Of a stretch of 64,000 nucleotides of DNA, positions 32,272-42,114 are shown piece after piece. Under the pieces are notes generated by a model. The model saw nothing but the letters and a program-made list of their open reading frames with translations, had not been told where the DNA came from and ran no database searches. A program made the translations under genes and the position numbers. Position 1 is the stretch's first letter, and each line of letters opens with the position of its first letter. This stretch comes from Mycolicibacterium thermoresistibile (lineage in GTDB: Bacteria > Actinomycetota > Actinomycetes > Mycobacteriales > Mycobacteriaceae), in NCBI RefSeq assembly GCF_900187065.1, contig NZ_LT906483.1, positions 1 through 64,000 of the forward strand. Direction: 5' to 3'.

Positions 32272-33243
32272 ATGGCTTCGGTTCTCTGGCTGCAGGGAGG
32301 TGCCTGTAGTGGCAACACGATGTCCTTCCTCAATGCCGACGAGCCCAACGTCGTCGACCTGATCGTCGACTTCGGGCTCGACATCCTCTGGCACCCCTCG
32401 CTGGGCATGGAACTCGGCGACAACGCCCAGAAAGTGTTCTGGGACTGCGTCAACGGGGAACGCCCACTGGACATCTTCGTCTTCGAAGGCACCGTCATCC
32501 GGGCCCCGAACGGCTCCGGCCGGATGGACATGTTCGCCGGCCGGCCGATGATGGACTGGGTCACCGACCTCGCCGGCGCCGCGCAGATCGTCGTCGGCAT
32601 CGGCGACTGCGCGTCGTTCGGCGGAATCCCCGCCATGGCGCCGAACCCGTCGGACTCCACCGGCCTGCAATTCCACAAGCGGGAGAAGGGCGGCTTCCTG
32701 GGCGCCGACTTCCGCTCCAAGATGGGCCTGCCCGTCATCAACATCCCCGGCTGTCCGGCACATCCGGACTGGATCACCCAGATCCTGGTGGCGCTGGCCT
32801 CCGGCCGGGCCGGCGACATCACGCTCGATGAACTGCACCGGCCGGAGACCTTCTTCAAGACCTTCACCCAGACCGGGTGCACCCGGGTGCAGTTCTTCGA
32901 GTACAAGCAGTCGACCATGTCGTTCGGCGAGGGCACCCGAACCGGTTGCCTGTTCTACGAATTCGGCTGCCGCGGGCCGATGACCCATTCGCCGTGCAAC
33001 CGGATCCTGTGGAACCGGCAGTCCTCCAAGACCCGCGCCGGGATGCCGTGCCTGGGCTGCACCGAACCGGAGTTCCCGCACTTCGACCTCGCCCCGGGCA
33101 CATTGTTCAAGACCCAGAAGGTCAGCGGCACGATCCCCAAGGAGGTCCCGGAGGGCACCGACCACCTCACCTACATGGCGCACGCCGCCGCCGCGCGGAT
33201 CGCCGCGCCGCAGTGGTCCAAGGAGGACATGTTCGTGGTCTGA
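32272..33243 (+). CDS. hucS: [NiFe]-hydrogenase small subunit HucS (group 2a)
   Basis: Electron-transfer subunit holding three iron-sulfur clusters. The 323-residue protein has no Tat signal peptide, so the enzyme stays in the cytoplasm. It begins ASVLWLQGGACSGN: the usual CxGC proximal pair is Cys12 and Asn15. Other ligands are in GDCASFGG, NIPGCPAHPDW, GTRTGCLFYEFGCRG, SPCNRILW and MPCLGCTEPEFP. The sequence matches the Huc enzyme of M. smegmatis, known to oxidise atmospheric H2. A strong GAGAGGAG site precedes the ATG. hucL starts 59 bp later. Confidence 0.95.
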   Translation: MASVLWLQGGACSGNTMSFLNADEPNVVDLIVDFGLDILWHPSLGMELGDNAQKVFWDCVNGERPLDIFVFEGTVIRAPNGSGRMDMFAGRPMMDWVTDLAGAAQIVVGIGDCASFGGIPAMAPNPSDSTGLQFHKREKGGFLGADFRSKMGLPVINIPGCPAHPDWITQILVALASGRAGDITLDELHRPETFFKTFTQTGCTRVQFFEYKQSTMSFGEGTRTGCLFYEFGCRGPMTHSPCNRILWNRQSSKTRAGMPCLGCTEPEFPHFDLAPGTLFKTQKVSGTIPKEVPEGTDHLTYMAHAAAARIAAPQWSKEDMFVV

Positions 33244-33302
33244 CCGCGTTCATCACCGTCAGCCCAATCACCGCACCGGTTCGTCGGAAGGACCAGAAGA
33301 CA

Positions 33303-34910
33303 ATGACCTCGCTCGATCTGTTCGTCAGCCCCCTGGGCCGGGTGGAGGGTGACCTCGACGTCAGGGTGACCATCGAGGACGGAGTCGTGACCTCGGCCTG
33401 GACCGAGGCGGCCATGTTCCGCGGCTTCGAGATCATCCTGCGCGGCAAGGACCCGCAGGCCGGCCTGGTGGTCTGCCCCCGCATCTGCGGCATCTGCGGC
33501 GGCAGCCACCTGTACAAGTCCGCCTACGCCCTCGACACCGCGTGGCGGACCCACATGCCGCCCAACGCGACCCTGATCCGCAACATCTGCCAGGCCTGCG
33601 AGACCCTGCAGTCCATCCCGCGCTACTTCTACGCGCTGTTCGCGATCGACCTGACCAACAAGAACTACGCGAAGTCCCCGCTGTACGACGAAGCGGTGCG
33701 CCGGTTCGCCCCGTACGTGGGCACCAGCTACCAGACCGGGGTGGTGCTGTCGGCCAAACCGGTCGAGGTGTACGCCATCTTCGGCGGTCAGTGGCCGCAC
33801 TCGAGCTTCATGGTTCCCGGCGGGGTGATGTCCGCGCCCACCCTCGCCGACGTCACCCGGTCGATCGCGATCCTCGAGCACTGGAAGGACAACTGGCTCG
33901 AGAAGCAGTGGCTGGGCTGTTCGGTGGAACGCTGGCTGGAGAACAAGACCTGGGACGACGTGCTGGCGTGGGTGGACGAGAACGAGGCCCAGTACAACAG
34001 CGACTGCGGCTTCTTCATCCGCTACTGCCTCGACATCGGCCTGGACAAATACGGTCAGGGAGTCGGCAACTACCTGGCCACCGGCACCTACTTCGAACCG
34101 TCCCGGTACGAGAACCCGACGATCGAGGGCCGCAACGACGCGCTCATCGGCCGGTCGGGCATCTTCGCCGACGGCAAGTGGTACGAGTTCGACCAGTCCC
34201 GGGTCACCGAGGACGTCACCCACTCGTTCTTCCAGGGCGACCGGCCGCTGCACCCGTTCGAGGGGGAGACCATCCCGATCGACCCGGAAGTCGGCCGGGC
34301 GCAGGGCAAGTACAGCTGGGCGAAGTCGCCGCGCTACGACATCCCCGAGGTGGGCCGCATCCCGCTGGAAGCCGGCCCGCTGGCCCGCCGGATGGCCGCC
34401 GGCGGTCCGAACGCGCTCGAACACCAGGACAATGATCCGCTGTTCGTCGACATCTACAACAAGATCGGGCCGAGTGTGATGGTGCGGCAGTTGGCCCGCA
34501 TGCACGAGGCGCCCAAGTACTACCAGTGGACCCGGGCGTGGCTCGATCAGCTCGACCTCAAGGAGAGCTTCTACACCAAGCCCGTCGAGCACGCCGAGGG
34601 CAGGGGTTTCGGCGCCACCGAGGCGGCCCGCGGCGCGCTGGCCGACTGGATCGTCATCGAGGACAGCAAGATCGCCAACTATCAGGTGATCACCCCGACG
34701 GCGTGGAACATCGGCCCGCGCGACGCCTCGGAAACCCTCGGACCGATCGAGAAGGCCCTGGTCGGGGCGCCCGTGGTGGACGCCGAGGACCCGGTCGAAC
34801 TCGGCCATGTGGCCCGCAGCTTCGATTCCTGCCTGGTCTGCACGGTGCACGCCTACGATGGCAGGTCCGGACGGGAGCTTTCCAAGTTCGTCATCAACGG
34901 AATGGTGTGA
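33303..34910 (+). CDS. hucL: [NiFe]-hydrogenase large subunit HucL (group 2a)
   Basis: Catalytic subunit with the NiFe(CN)2CO centre. The 535-residue precursor has the L1 motif RICGICGGSH (60-69) and the L2 motif DSCLVCTVH (508-516). Nineteen residues follow His516 and would be removed by the maturation endopeptidase after nickel insertion. The length and the motif wording fit group 2a (Huc) rather than group 1h (Hhy). The ATG at 33303 gives the usual TSLDLFVSPLGRVEGDLDV. The stop overlaps the GTG of the endopeptidase gene. Confidence 0.96.
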   Translation: MTSLDLFVSPLGRVEGDLDVRVTIEDGVVTSAWTEAAMFRGFEIILRGKDPQAGLVVCPRICGICGGSHLYKSAYALDTAWRTHMPPNATLIRNICQACETLQSIPRYFYALFAIDLTNKNYAKSPLYDEAVRRFAPYVGTSYQTGVVLSAKPVEVYAIFGGQWPHSSFMVPGGVMSAPTLADVTRSIAILEHWKDNWLEKQWLGCSVERWLENKTWDDVLAWVDENEAQYNSDCGFFIRYCLDIGLDKYGQGVGNYLATGTYFEPSRYENPTIEGRNDALIGRSGIFADGKWYEFDQSRVTEDVTHSFFQGDRPLHPFEGETIPIDPEVGRAQGKYSWAKSPRYDIPEVGRIPLEAGPLARRMAAGGPNALEHQDNDPLFVDIYNKIGPSVMVRQLARMHEAPKYYQWTRAWLDQLDLKESFYTKPVEHAEGRGFGATEAARGALADWIVIEDSKIANYQVITPTAWNIGPRDASETLGPIEKALVGAPVVDAEDPVELGHVARSFDSCLVCTVHAYDGRSGRELSKFVINGMV

Positions 34911-35728
34911 TCCCCACGTCTGCCGAAGCCGACATCGACATCGAACCGCCCGGCTGTGCGGTGCTGGTGGTGGGCTGCGGCAACCTGCTCCGCGGTGACG
35001 ACGGGGTCGGGCCGATCCTGATCCGCCACCTGTGGGAACGGGGGGTCCCGGACGGCGCCCGCCTCGTCGACGGCGGCACCGCGGGCATGGACGTCGCCTT
35101 CCAGATGAAGGGTGCGCAGCGCGTCGTCATCGTCGACGCCGCGCTGACCGGTGCGGCGCCGGGCACGGTGTACCGGGTGCCCGGCGCCGAACTCGCCGAG
35201 CTGCCGCCGCTGCAGGGTCTGCACACCCACTCGTTCCGGTGGGACCACTCGATCGCCTTCGCCCGGTGGGCGCTCGGCGACGCCTGCCCGGACGACATCA
35301 CCGTGTTCCTGATCGAAGCCGGCGGGGTGGAGCTGGGCGCGGAGCTCAGCGCACCGGTCGCCGCGGCGATGGAGGAGGTGATCGAGCTGATCGAGGCGGA
35401 GTTCCTGGCCGGGCTGCGTCCACGGCCCGACGGCCGGGCGAAGGTCGAATTCACCGCGGACGGGTATCTACGGCTGGACGCCACCCTGGCGGCCAGCCGG
35501 TTCCCGTCCGATGCGGTCGCCGCGGTCCGGCGCGACACCGAACTGTGGGTGCTGCCGCTGCGCGGCCCCCGCAGCGGCGGGTTGCTGCTCAAACAGCGCA
35601 CCCCGGCCGGGGACCGGGCGGTGCTGGTACGGGAGGTGCTCAACGATGACATCCCGGTGGGGGTGCGCGAGGCGTTCTGGGACGACGGCCGCTCGGCGCT
35701 GCGCATCCCGTTGGGGTCACATGTGTGA
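34907..35728 (+). CDS. Hydrogenase maturation endopeptidase with extra C-terminal domain
   Basis: Expected to cut the 19-residue tail of HucL. The 273-residue protein has a HybD/HycI-type protease domain (about 14-165) with VVGCGNLLRGDDGVGPILI, the metal-site Asp in LVDGGTAGMDVAF and the His in GLHTHSFRWDH. These correspond to the acidic and His residues that recognise nickel in HybD. A further 105 residues (RPRPDGRAKVEFTADGYLRLDA onward) form a separate domain not found in the usual 150-170-residue proteases. The GTG start overlaps the hucL stop; its own stop overlaps the next start. Confidence 0.9.
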   Translation: MIPTSAEADIDIEPPGCAVLVVGCGNLLRGDDGVGPILIRHLWERGVPDGARLVDGGTAGMDVAFQMKGAQRVVIVDAALTGAAPGTVYRVPGAELAELPPLQGLHTHSFRWDHSIAFARWALGDACPDDITVFLIEAGGVELGAELSAPVAAAMEEVIELIEAEFLAGLRPRPDGRAKVEFTADGYLRLDATLAASRFPSDAVAAVRRDTELWVLPLRGPRSGGLLLKQRTPAGDRAVLVREVLNDDIPVGVREAFWDDGRSALRIPLGSHV

Positions 35729-35967
35729 CCGGCATGAGCGACGAGCCGCCCGAGCGCCCGAAAACCGCTCCCCGAGCCCACAGTTCCCGCGACAATGCGC
35801 TCGATGTGCACACCGTCGTCAGCGCCGAACGTGGTCAGTGGGTGGTGGAGATCGTGGTGATCTTCGCCGACGGCGTGGTGCGCAAACGGATCAGCACCTA
35901 CCACACCCGGGCGCAGGCGGAGCTGGCGGCCCGGCTGATCAAACGCGGTGCGGAACGGGAGATATGA
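35725..35967 (+). CDS. Small conserved-looking huc-operon protein
   Basis: An 80-residue protein coupled to the endopeptidase gene (GTG start overlapping TGA; an ATG three codons later is also possible). After a polar start, residues 26-80 form a likely beta-beta-beta-alpha unit (VHTVVSAERGQWVVEIVVIF, KRISTYHTRAQAELAARLIK). No Cys and no membrane segment are present. I do not recognise it. Its tight placement inside the operon suggests an assembly or structural role; the downstream gene starts 4 bp after its stop. Confidence 0.75.
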   Translation: MTGMSDEPPERPKTAPRAHSSRDNALDVHTVVSAERGQWVVEIVVIFADGVVRKRISTYHTRAQAELAARLIKRGAEREI

Positions 35968-35970
35968 GCC

Positions 35971-37269
35971 ATGTCTGAGGTCTTGACCACCCCGTCGGCC
36001 CGGCAGACCCGGGTGCGGGCCGTGCGGCCGCAGCCGCTGGGGGCGTTTCCGCTGCCGCTCGGCTACCTGTTGATCCCGGCCGGGCCGGATTGCGAACAGG
36101 CGCGTGTCGATCTGCTCGCCGGACGGCTCCCGGCGTGCTGGCCGGCCCGGCTGCGGGCCCATGAACTCGCCCTGGCCGGCGACCGCGACGGGGCGCTGAC
36201 CGCGCTCACCGAACTGCTCGACGCCGACCCGGGTGACGTGGTCGCCCGCTACAACCGGTTCGTGCTCGACCCGGACAGCGCCGAACCGGCCGAGTTGCGC
36301 GCCGCGCTGGGCGAGTTCGGGGTGCTCGTCGATCTGGTGTCGTTCGTCGTCGGCCGCACCGACACCGCACCCGACGCCGCCGGCGCCGATGCCGAACTGG
36401 CGGCGGTGGTGCTGGCCGCGCAGGCCAGTGCCGCGCTGGACGGTGGGGATCCCGCTGCCGCGATCGGGTTGCTGGACCGTGCGGCCGAGGCGGCCGCACC
36501 GGTGTCGGCCCCGCTGCAGGGGGTGCTGTTGTCCGCGGCCGGTGCCATCTGCCGCGACACGGGCGGCCCGGGCGGGCAGCAGCGGCTGGAACAGGCGGTG
36601 CGCTGTCTGACCGACGCCGACGGGCTGCGGGTGGCCCGGGCGGAGGTGCATCTGACGCTGGCCGGGCTGCTGCACGAGCAGGCCGCCGGACGGCCGGAAC
36701 TGCTGGCGCGGGCCGTCCCCCACTACCACTCGGTGCTGCAGCTGGTGCGGCGCGAGGACGCGCCGGTGCTGTGGGCGACCGCGCACGCCGACCTGGCCGC
36801 CGCCTACCTGACGATGCCGATGGTGGAGGCGTCGGGTCAGCTGCGGTTCGGTGTCGCCGCCCAGTCGCTGCGTTCGGCGCTGACCGTGTTCACCCGCGAG
36901 GATCACCCGCAACGGTGGGCCGGCACCCAGCTGAACCTGGCCAACTCGCTGATCTACACCCCGTCGAAGCATCACGCCGACAACCTCGTCGAGGCGGTGG
37001 AGCTGTACGAGGGGGTGCTGGAGATGCGCGACCGGAACACCGATCCGGTGGGCCGGGCCCGGGTGCTGGCCAACCAGGGCAATGCGCTGGCGCATCTGGG
37101 TGTGTTCGACCGGGCCCGGGCCAAGCTCTACGAGGCGCGGTTCCTGTTCGAGGAGGCCGGTGACGAGGAGTCGGTGCGCGCGGTCCGCGGCGTCCTCGAC
37201 GAGATCTCCCGGCAGCTGGCCGTCAGACGCACCGACACCGAATCCGACTCGAGCCCGTCGTCCGACTGA
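35971..37269 (+). CDS. TPR-repeat protein of the huc operon
   Basis: A 432-residue helical-repeat protein. The C-terminal third has clear tetratricopeptide units (for example WAGTQLNLANSLIYTP and ARVLANQGNALAHLGVFDRA). The middle is Ala/Leu-rich repeats of similar length, and the first 60 residues contain LGAFPLPLGYLLIPAG. No signal or membrane segment is seen. A scaffold or chaperone role in hydrogenase assembly is likely from context only. Confidence 0.8.
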   Translation: MSEVLTTPSARQTRVRAVRPQPLGAFPLPLGYLLIPAGPDCEQARVDLLAGRLPACWPARLRAHELALAGDRDGALTALTELLDADPGDVVARYNRFVLDPDSAEPAELRAALGEFGVLVDLVSFVVGRTDTAPDAAGADAELAAVVLAAQASAALDGGDPAAAIGLLDRAAEAAAPVSAPLQGVLLSAAGAICRDTGGPGGQQRLEQAVRCLTDADGLRVARAEVHLTLAGLLHEQAAGRPELLARAVPHYHSVLQLVRREDAPVLWATAHADLAAAYLTMPMVEASGQLRFGVAAQSLRSALTVFTREDHPQRWAGTQLNLANSLIYTPSKHHADNLVEAVELYEGVLEMRDRNTDPVGRARVLANQGNALAHLGVFDRARAKLYEARFLFEEAGDEESVRAVRGVLDEISRQLAVRRTDTESDSSPSSD

Positions 37270-37280
37270 GAGGAGCGGAG

Positions 37281-38207
37281 ATGTCGACCACCACGGCGGC
37301 CGCCTCGCCGGCCGGCGCCGCACCCGACGCCGCCGCGGATGCGGGTGCGCGGGAGTTCGAGGCGCTGGCCGAACGGGTGGACAAGGCGATCGCCGCACTG
37401 GCGGAACTGGACGAGCGGTCGCGGAAGGTGGCCGACGAGGTCCGGGCCGCGATCGAGGAGGTGCACCGGGTCGGGCTGACCACGATCGTGCGGCGGATGC
37501 GCGCCGACGAGGGCGCCAAACAGGTGCTGTTCGAGCTCGTCGACGACCCGGTGGTGCGCATGCTGCTCAGCCTGCACGGCATCATCCGGCCCGATCCGGT
37601 GACCCAGGCGCACCGGGCGCTGGAGGCGGTCCGGCCGCAACTGCACAGCCACGGCGGCGACGTCACCCTGGTCCGGGTCGAGGACGGCGTGGCCCAGGTG
37701 CGGCTGGAGGGCGCCTGCAACGGCTGCTCGATGTCGGCGGTGACGTTGCGCGATCTGGTGACGGGCACGCTGACCGAGCAGGTGCCGGCGATCACCCGGG
37801 TGGAGGTGCTGCCCAACGAACCCTCCCCCACCCTGATCCCGGTGGAGGCGTTGCGGATCGGCCTCGATCTGCGCGACGACGGATGGGTCGGCGCCGGACC
37901 GGCCGCCGACATCGCCGAGGGGACCCTGGCGGTGCGGCAGCTGAGGACGGGCTCCGGTGACCGGGTCGGGGTGATCATCGTCAACGTCGATCAACGGTTC
38001 GCGGTGTACCGCAACGAATGCGCGCATGAGGGCCTGCCGTTGGACAACGCGGTGCTGGACACCGCCGACGGCACGCTCACCTGCCCCTGGCACGGGTTCT
38101 GCTACGACGCCGCATCCGGTGAATGCCTCAGCGCGCCGGGAGCGCAACTCGAACAGCTGCCGTTGCGGATCGATCGCGGTGAACTCTGGGTGCGGGTCGG
38201 GCCATGA
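37281..38207 (+). CDS. hucE: HucE-like NifU/Rieske iron-sulfur protein
   Basis: A 308-residue fusion. A helical start (about 20-105) is followed by a NifU C-terminal-like domain (about 107-165) with the Cys pair in GACNGCSMSAVTL, and then by a Rieske domain (about 205-305) with the cluster motifs CAH in NECAHEGLPLDN and CPWH in LTCPWHGFCYDA. In M. smegmatis the corresponding HucE is a putative electron carrier for Huc. The ATG at 37281 follows GAGAGGAG. Its stop overlaps the next ATG (ATGA). Confidence 0.9.
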   Translation: MSTTTAAASPAGAAPDAAADAGAREFEALAERVDKAIAALAELDERSRKVADEVRAAIEEVHRVGLTTIVRRMRADEGAKQVLFELVDDPVVRMLLSLHGIIRPDPVTQAHRALEAVRPQLHSHGGDVTLVRVEDGVAQVRLEGACNGCSMSAVTLRDLVTGTLTEQVPAITRVEVLPNEPSPTLIPVEALRIGLDLRDDGWVGAGPAADIAEGTLAVRQLRTGSGDRVGVIIVNVDQRFAVYRNECAHEGLPLDNAVLDTADGTLTCPWHGFCYDAASGECLSAPGAQLEQLPLRIDRGELWVRVGP

Positions 38208-39394
38208 CCGGCTACACCGTCGTCCGCACCTCCCTTCGGCCCCCGGCCGGCCACCCCGCGCCGCCGACCGCGGATCTCACCGGGGGCTGGACGCCCGAGG
38301 TGTGGCTGGGCGCGCCCGCGCCGGGCGGTCTGGCGTTGCCGCCGGCGCACCCGTCGATGGCGTGGATGTACTCGCCGCGGGGGGTGTACCTGGGCGACCG
38401 GCACCTGGTGGTGGCCGATTCGGGCAATCACCGGGTGCTGATCTGGCACGGCCTACCCGACCGCGATGAGCAGCCGGCCCACGTCGTGCTCGGTCAGCCC
38501 GACGGCGTCAGCGAGGGCCGGGCCGCCGGCGGGCGCGGACCCCAACGCGGCATGCACCTGCCCACCGGGGTGCTGGTGCACGACGGCCGGCTGATCGTCG
38601 CCGACGCCTGGCACCACCGGATCCTGGTCTGGGACACGGTGCCGCAGCGCGACGACGTCGCCCCGGATGTGGTTCTGGGACAACCGGATTCCAGCTCGGT
38701 CGCGCCGAATCAGGGCGGTGGGTGCACAGCGTCGACGTTCTACTGGCCGTACGGGATCGCGGTCACCGGCTCGACGTTCTGGGTGGCCGACACCGGCAAC
38801 CGCCGGGTCCTGGGCTGGACCGGCGGCATTCCCGACCCGGGCCGGCCGGCCGACATCGTGCTGGGCCAACCGGACGCCACCCAGCGTGCCGAGAACCGCG
38901 GCGGCACCGCGGGTCCGGCGAGTTTCCGCTGGCCGCACGCCCTGACCGGACGCGCCGATCTGCTGCTGGTGGCCGACGCCGGCAACCACCGGGTGCTCGG
39001 GTGGTCGCCGCAACCGGCCGGCGACCGGCCGGCCGGCCTGCTGCTCGGTCAGCCGGATTTCGGCACCTGTCAGGAGTGGCCGTACGGGCCGCAGTCGGCG
39101 GACCGGTTCCGGTTCCCCTACGCGATCGCCCTCGACGGCACGGACGGGACGGAGCGGCTCGCGGTCGCCGACACCGCCAACAACCGGGTGCTGCTGTGGG
39201 ATGGGCTGCCCGCCGACGGCCGGGGCGCCGACCATGTGCTGGGCCAACCGGATTTCACCGCCAACGGGGAGAACCGGTGGTCGTCGGTGCAGCGGGACAC
39301 CATGTGCTGGCCGTACGGCATCTCGTTGCGAGAAGACCGGTTGGCGGTCGCGGATTCCGGCAACAACAGGGTCATCGTCTGGCGGCGGTCGTGA
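38204..39394 (+). CDS. NHL-repeat beta-propeller protein of the huc operon
   Basis: A 396-residue protein built of about six NHL-type repeats, each with a phrase like [17 protein letters not shown] followed by VVLGQPD. The pattern A-D-(S/T/A)-x-N-x-R-V-L recurs near 62, 117, 187, 256, 321 and 386. It has no signal peptide, so the propeller would be cytoplasmic. It is translationally coupled to hucE and hypF. A docking or assembly role is inferred from context; no enzymatic motif is apparent. Confidence 0.88.
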   Translation: MTGYTVVRTSLRPPAGHPAPPTADLTGGWTPEVWLGAPAPGGLALPPAHPSMAWMYSPRGVYLGDRHLVVADSGNHRVLIWHGLPDRDEQPAHVVLGQPDGVSEGRAAGGRGPQRGMHLPTGVLVHDGRLIVADAWHHRILVWDTVPQRDDVAPDVVLGQPDSSSVAPNQGGGCTASTFYWPYGIAVTGSTFWVADTGNRRVLGWTGGIPDPGRPADIVLGQPDATQRAENRGGTAGPASFRWPHALTGRADLLLVADAGNHRVLGWSPQPAGDRPAGLLLGQPDFGTCQEWPYGPQSADRFRFPYAIALDGTDGTERLAVADTANNRVLLWDGLPADGRGADHVLGQPDFTANGENRWSSVQRDTMCWPYGISLREDRLAVADSGNNRVIVWRRS

Positions 39395-41856
39395 TGGAGT
39401 CCCCGGTTCCCATGGAGTCGCCGGCGCCGGTGACGGCGGCGGCCCACCCCCGCCCGGCCGGTGAGCGGCGCCGGCGCCTGACCGTCACCGGTGTGGTGCA
39501 GGGTGTCGGATTCCGCCCGTTCGTGCACCGGCTGGCCACCGAACTGAACCTGACCGGGTTCGTCGGCAACGACTCCGGATCGGTGTTCATCGAGGTGCAG
39601 GGCCCCGCCGGGGCGCTGGATCGGTTCGCCGCGCGGCTGCGCAGCGACGCCCCGCCGCTGGCCACCGTGCGCGAGGTCGTCGCCACCGAGATCCCCACCG
39701 TCCCGGCGGACCCGGCCGGCGGGGAGCCGACGGCGCCGGCGGCGTTCCATATCGTCGACAGCCACACCGCCGACGCCGCCGCCACCCCGGTCCCACCCGA
39801 CGTCGCGATCTGCGACAACTGCGTGGCCGAACTGTTCGACCCCGCCGACCGGCGGTACCGGCACCCGTTCATCACCTGCACCGACTGCGGGCCCCGGTTC
39901 ACCATCATCAAGGCGCTGCCCTACGACCGGCCGGCCACCACCATGGCCGATTTCCCCATGTGCGACCGGTGCGCCGAGGAGTACCACGACCCCACCGACC
40001 GGCGGTTCCACGCCCAGCCGATCTCCTGCCCGGACTGCGGGCCGCGGCTGGGGTTCCGCCGCGGCGACCAGCCGGTGCCCGACACCCACCACACCGACGC
40101 GGCGATCAGCGCCGCCCAGGGGGCGCTGGCCGAGGGCGCGGTGGTGGCGGTCAAGGGTATCGGCGGCTACCACCTGGCCTGCCGCGCCGACGACGAGGAC
40201 GTGGTCAGGGCGCTGCGCAGCCGCAAACACCGCGGCGGCAAACCGTTCGCGGTCATGGTGCGGGATCTCGACACCGCCCGCCGCTACGCCGAGATCGATG
40301 ACGACGAAGCGGCGGTGCTGACCAGCCGGGCCCGGCCGATCGTGCTGGTCCGGCGGCGGGCCGGGGCGCCGGTCGCCGCGGCGGTGGCGCCGGGCAGCCC
40401 GTGGCTGGGGTTGCTGCTGCCCTATTCACCGATCCACCACCTGCTGTTCGCGCCGGTGCCCGGCTCCGACCGGCCCGCACCGGAGGCGTTGGTGATGACC
40501 AGCGCCAACCTGTCCGACGAACCGATCTGCTACACCGAGCGGGACGCCGCCGAACGGCTCGGCGCGCTGGCCGACGCGGTGCTCGACCATGACCGGCCCA
40601 TCCACATCCCGTGTGACGACTCGGTGGTGCGGGTGGTCGACGGGCGGGAGCTGCCGATCCGCCGGTCGCGCGGGTACGCGCCGCTGCCCGTCGACATCGC
40701 GGCGGCCACCGACGGGACCGCCGCTCCCCCGGTGCTGGCGGTCGGCGGTGAACTGAAGAACACGTTCTGCCTGACCGACGGCGGGCTGGCGTACTGTTCG
40801 GCGCACGTCGGCGACATGGGGAGCTGGGAGACGTTGCGCGCGTTCGAGCGGGCGGTGGGCCAGATGACCCGGCTGCGGCAGCAGCCCGTCCGGCTGGCCG
40901 CCGATATGCACCCGGGCTATCTGACCCGGGAGTGGGCCGAACGCCAGGCCGGCGGCCGGCCGCTGGATCTGGTCCAGCACCACCACGCCCACCTGGTCTC
41001 GCTGCTCGCCGAACACGGCCGCCTCGGTGAACCCGCGGTCGGCGTCGTGTTCGACGGCACGGGCTACGGCACCGACGGCACCGTGTGGGGCGGTGAGATC
41101 CTGGCGGTGGGCGCCCGCAGCCACCGGTTCACCCGGGTCGGCCGGCTGGCGACGGTGCCGCTGCCCGGCGGGGACGCCGCGGTGCGCAATCCGTGCCGGA
41201 TGGCGCTGGCGCACCTGTGGGCGGCCGGCATCGACTGGGAGCCGGATCTGGCGCCGGTGGCGGCGTCGAGCGAGGCCGAGTTGCGGCTGCTGCGCTCCCA
41301 GCTCGACAGCGACGTCGGATGTGTGCCGTGCAGCAGCATGGGCCGGCTGTTCGACGCGGTCGCCTCGCTGCTCGACGTCCGGCACCGCATCGATTACGAA
41401 GGGCAGGCCGCCATCGAGTTGGAGGTGCTGGCCACCGACGCCGCCGACGCCGCCGAGCATGACCCCGACACCGGGCTGAGGTTGCCGGTCACCGGCGACG
41501 GCGTGCTCGACCCGGCGCCGCTGATGCGGGCGCTGGTGGCCGCGCTGCGGTCCGGAACCGGGCGCCGCGTGACGGTGCCCGCCCTGGCGGCCGCCTTCCA
41601 CCGGGCGGTGGCCGACGCGGTCGCCGAGGTGGTCGAGCGTGTCGCCGGCCCGGTCCGACTGGTCGGGCTGACCGGCGGGGTCTTCCAGAACGTGCTGCTG
41701 CTGCGGGCCTGCCGGGAACGGCTGCGGCAGCGGGGTTTCAGGGTCCTGACGCACCGCACCGTCCCGCCCAACGACGGTGGTCTGGCGTTGGGGCAGGCGG
41801 TGGTGTCGGTGCTGACGGCGGCCGACCCACGAACGGACACGGTGGAGGAGGGCTGA
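39394..41856 (+). CDS. hypF: Carbamoyltransferase HypF
   Basis: Makes the carbamoyl adenylate used to build the cyanide ligands of the active site. The 820-residue protein has an acylphosphatase domain ([16 protein letters not shown]), two zinc fingers (CDNC..CTDC and CDRC..CPDC), a YrdC-like domain ([17 protein letters not shown]) and a Kae1-like carbamoyltransferase domain ([48 protein letters not shown]). A GTG at 39391 is an equally coupled alternative start. Confidence 0.96.
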   Translation: MESPVPMESPAPVTAAAHPRPAGERRRRLTVTGVVQGVGFRPFVHRLATELNLTGFVGNDSGSVFIEVQGPAGALDRFAARLRSDAPPLATVREVVATEIPTVPADPAGGEPTAPAAFHIVDSHTADAAATPVPPDVAICDNCVAELFDPADRRYRHPFITCTDCGPRFTIIKALPYDRPATTMADFPMCDRCAEEYHDPTDRRFHAQPISCPDCGPRLGFRRGDQPVPDTHHTDAAISAAQGALAEGAVVAVKGIGGYHLACRADDEDVVRALRSRKHRGGKPFAVMVRDLDTARRYAEIDDDEAAVLTSRARPIVLVRRRAGAPVAAAVAPGSPWLGLLLPYSPIHHLLFAPVPGSDRPAPEALVMTSANLSDEPICYTERDAAERLGALADAVLDHDRPIHIPCDDSVVRVVDGRELPIRRSRGYAPLPVDIAAATDGTAAPPVLAVGGELKNTFCLTDGGLAYCSAHVGDMGSWETLRAFERAVGQMTRLRQQPVRLAADMHPGYLTREWAERQAGGRPLDLVQHHHAHLVSLLAEHGRLGEPAVGVVFDGTGYGTDGTVWGGEILAVGARSHRFTRVGRLATVPLPGGDAAVRNPCRMALAHLWAAGIDWEPDLAPVAASSEAELRLLRSQLDSDVGCVPCSSMGRLFDAVASLLDVRHRIDYEGQAAIELEVLATDAADAAEHDPDTGLRLPVTGDGVLDPAPLMRALVAALRSGTGRRVTVPALAAAFHRAVADAVAEVVERVAGPVRLVGLTGGVFQNVLLLRACRERLRQRGFRVLTHRTVPPNDGGLALGQAVVSVLTAADPRTDTVEEG

Positions 41857-41859
41857 GGC

Positions 41860-42114
41860 ATGTGTTTGGGCATCCCGGGGCGGATCGTCGAGATCTGGGA
41901 TGAGGACAGCGGCGCCCGGATGGCGCGGGTGGCGTTCCCCGGGGAGGAGCGCACCGCGTGTCTGGCGTATCTGCCCGACCTGCAGGTCGGCGACTACACG
42001 ATCCTGCACGCCGGGTTCGCGTTGACCCGCCTCGACGAGGACCAGGCCGAACTCACCCTGGCGACCATGGCCGAATACGGGGTGTTCGGCGACGGATCGG
42101 CGGTGACGGCGTGA
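41860..42114 (+). CDS. hypC: Hydrogenase assembly chaperone HypC (copy 1)
   Basis: An 84-residue chaperone that carries the Fe(CN)2CO unit with HypD and delivers it to the large subunit. It begins MCLGIPGRIVEIW; Cys2, freed after Met removal, is the iron ligand. The HypC fold is complete (VGDYTILHAGFALTRLDE). It lies 3 bp after hypF and overlaps the SIS-HypC fusion by 4 bp. A second copy is at 44691. Confidence 0.95.
   Translation: MCLGIPGRIVEIWDEDSGARMARVAFPGEERTACLAYLPDLQVGDYTILHAGFALTRLDEDQAELTLATMAEYGVFGDGSAVTA

Noticed and set aside
33171..34850. 559-codon minus-strand open frame
   Set aside because: Antisense to hucL, which has both nickel motifs. The frame has no recognisable domain.
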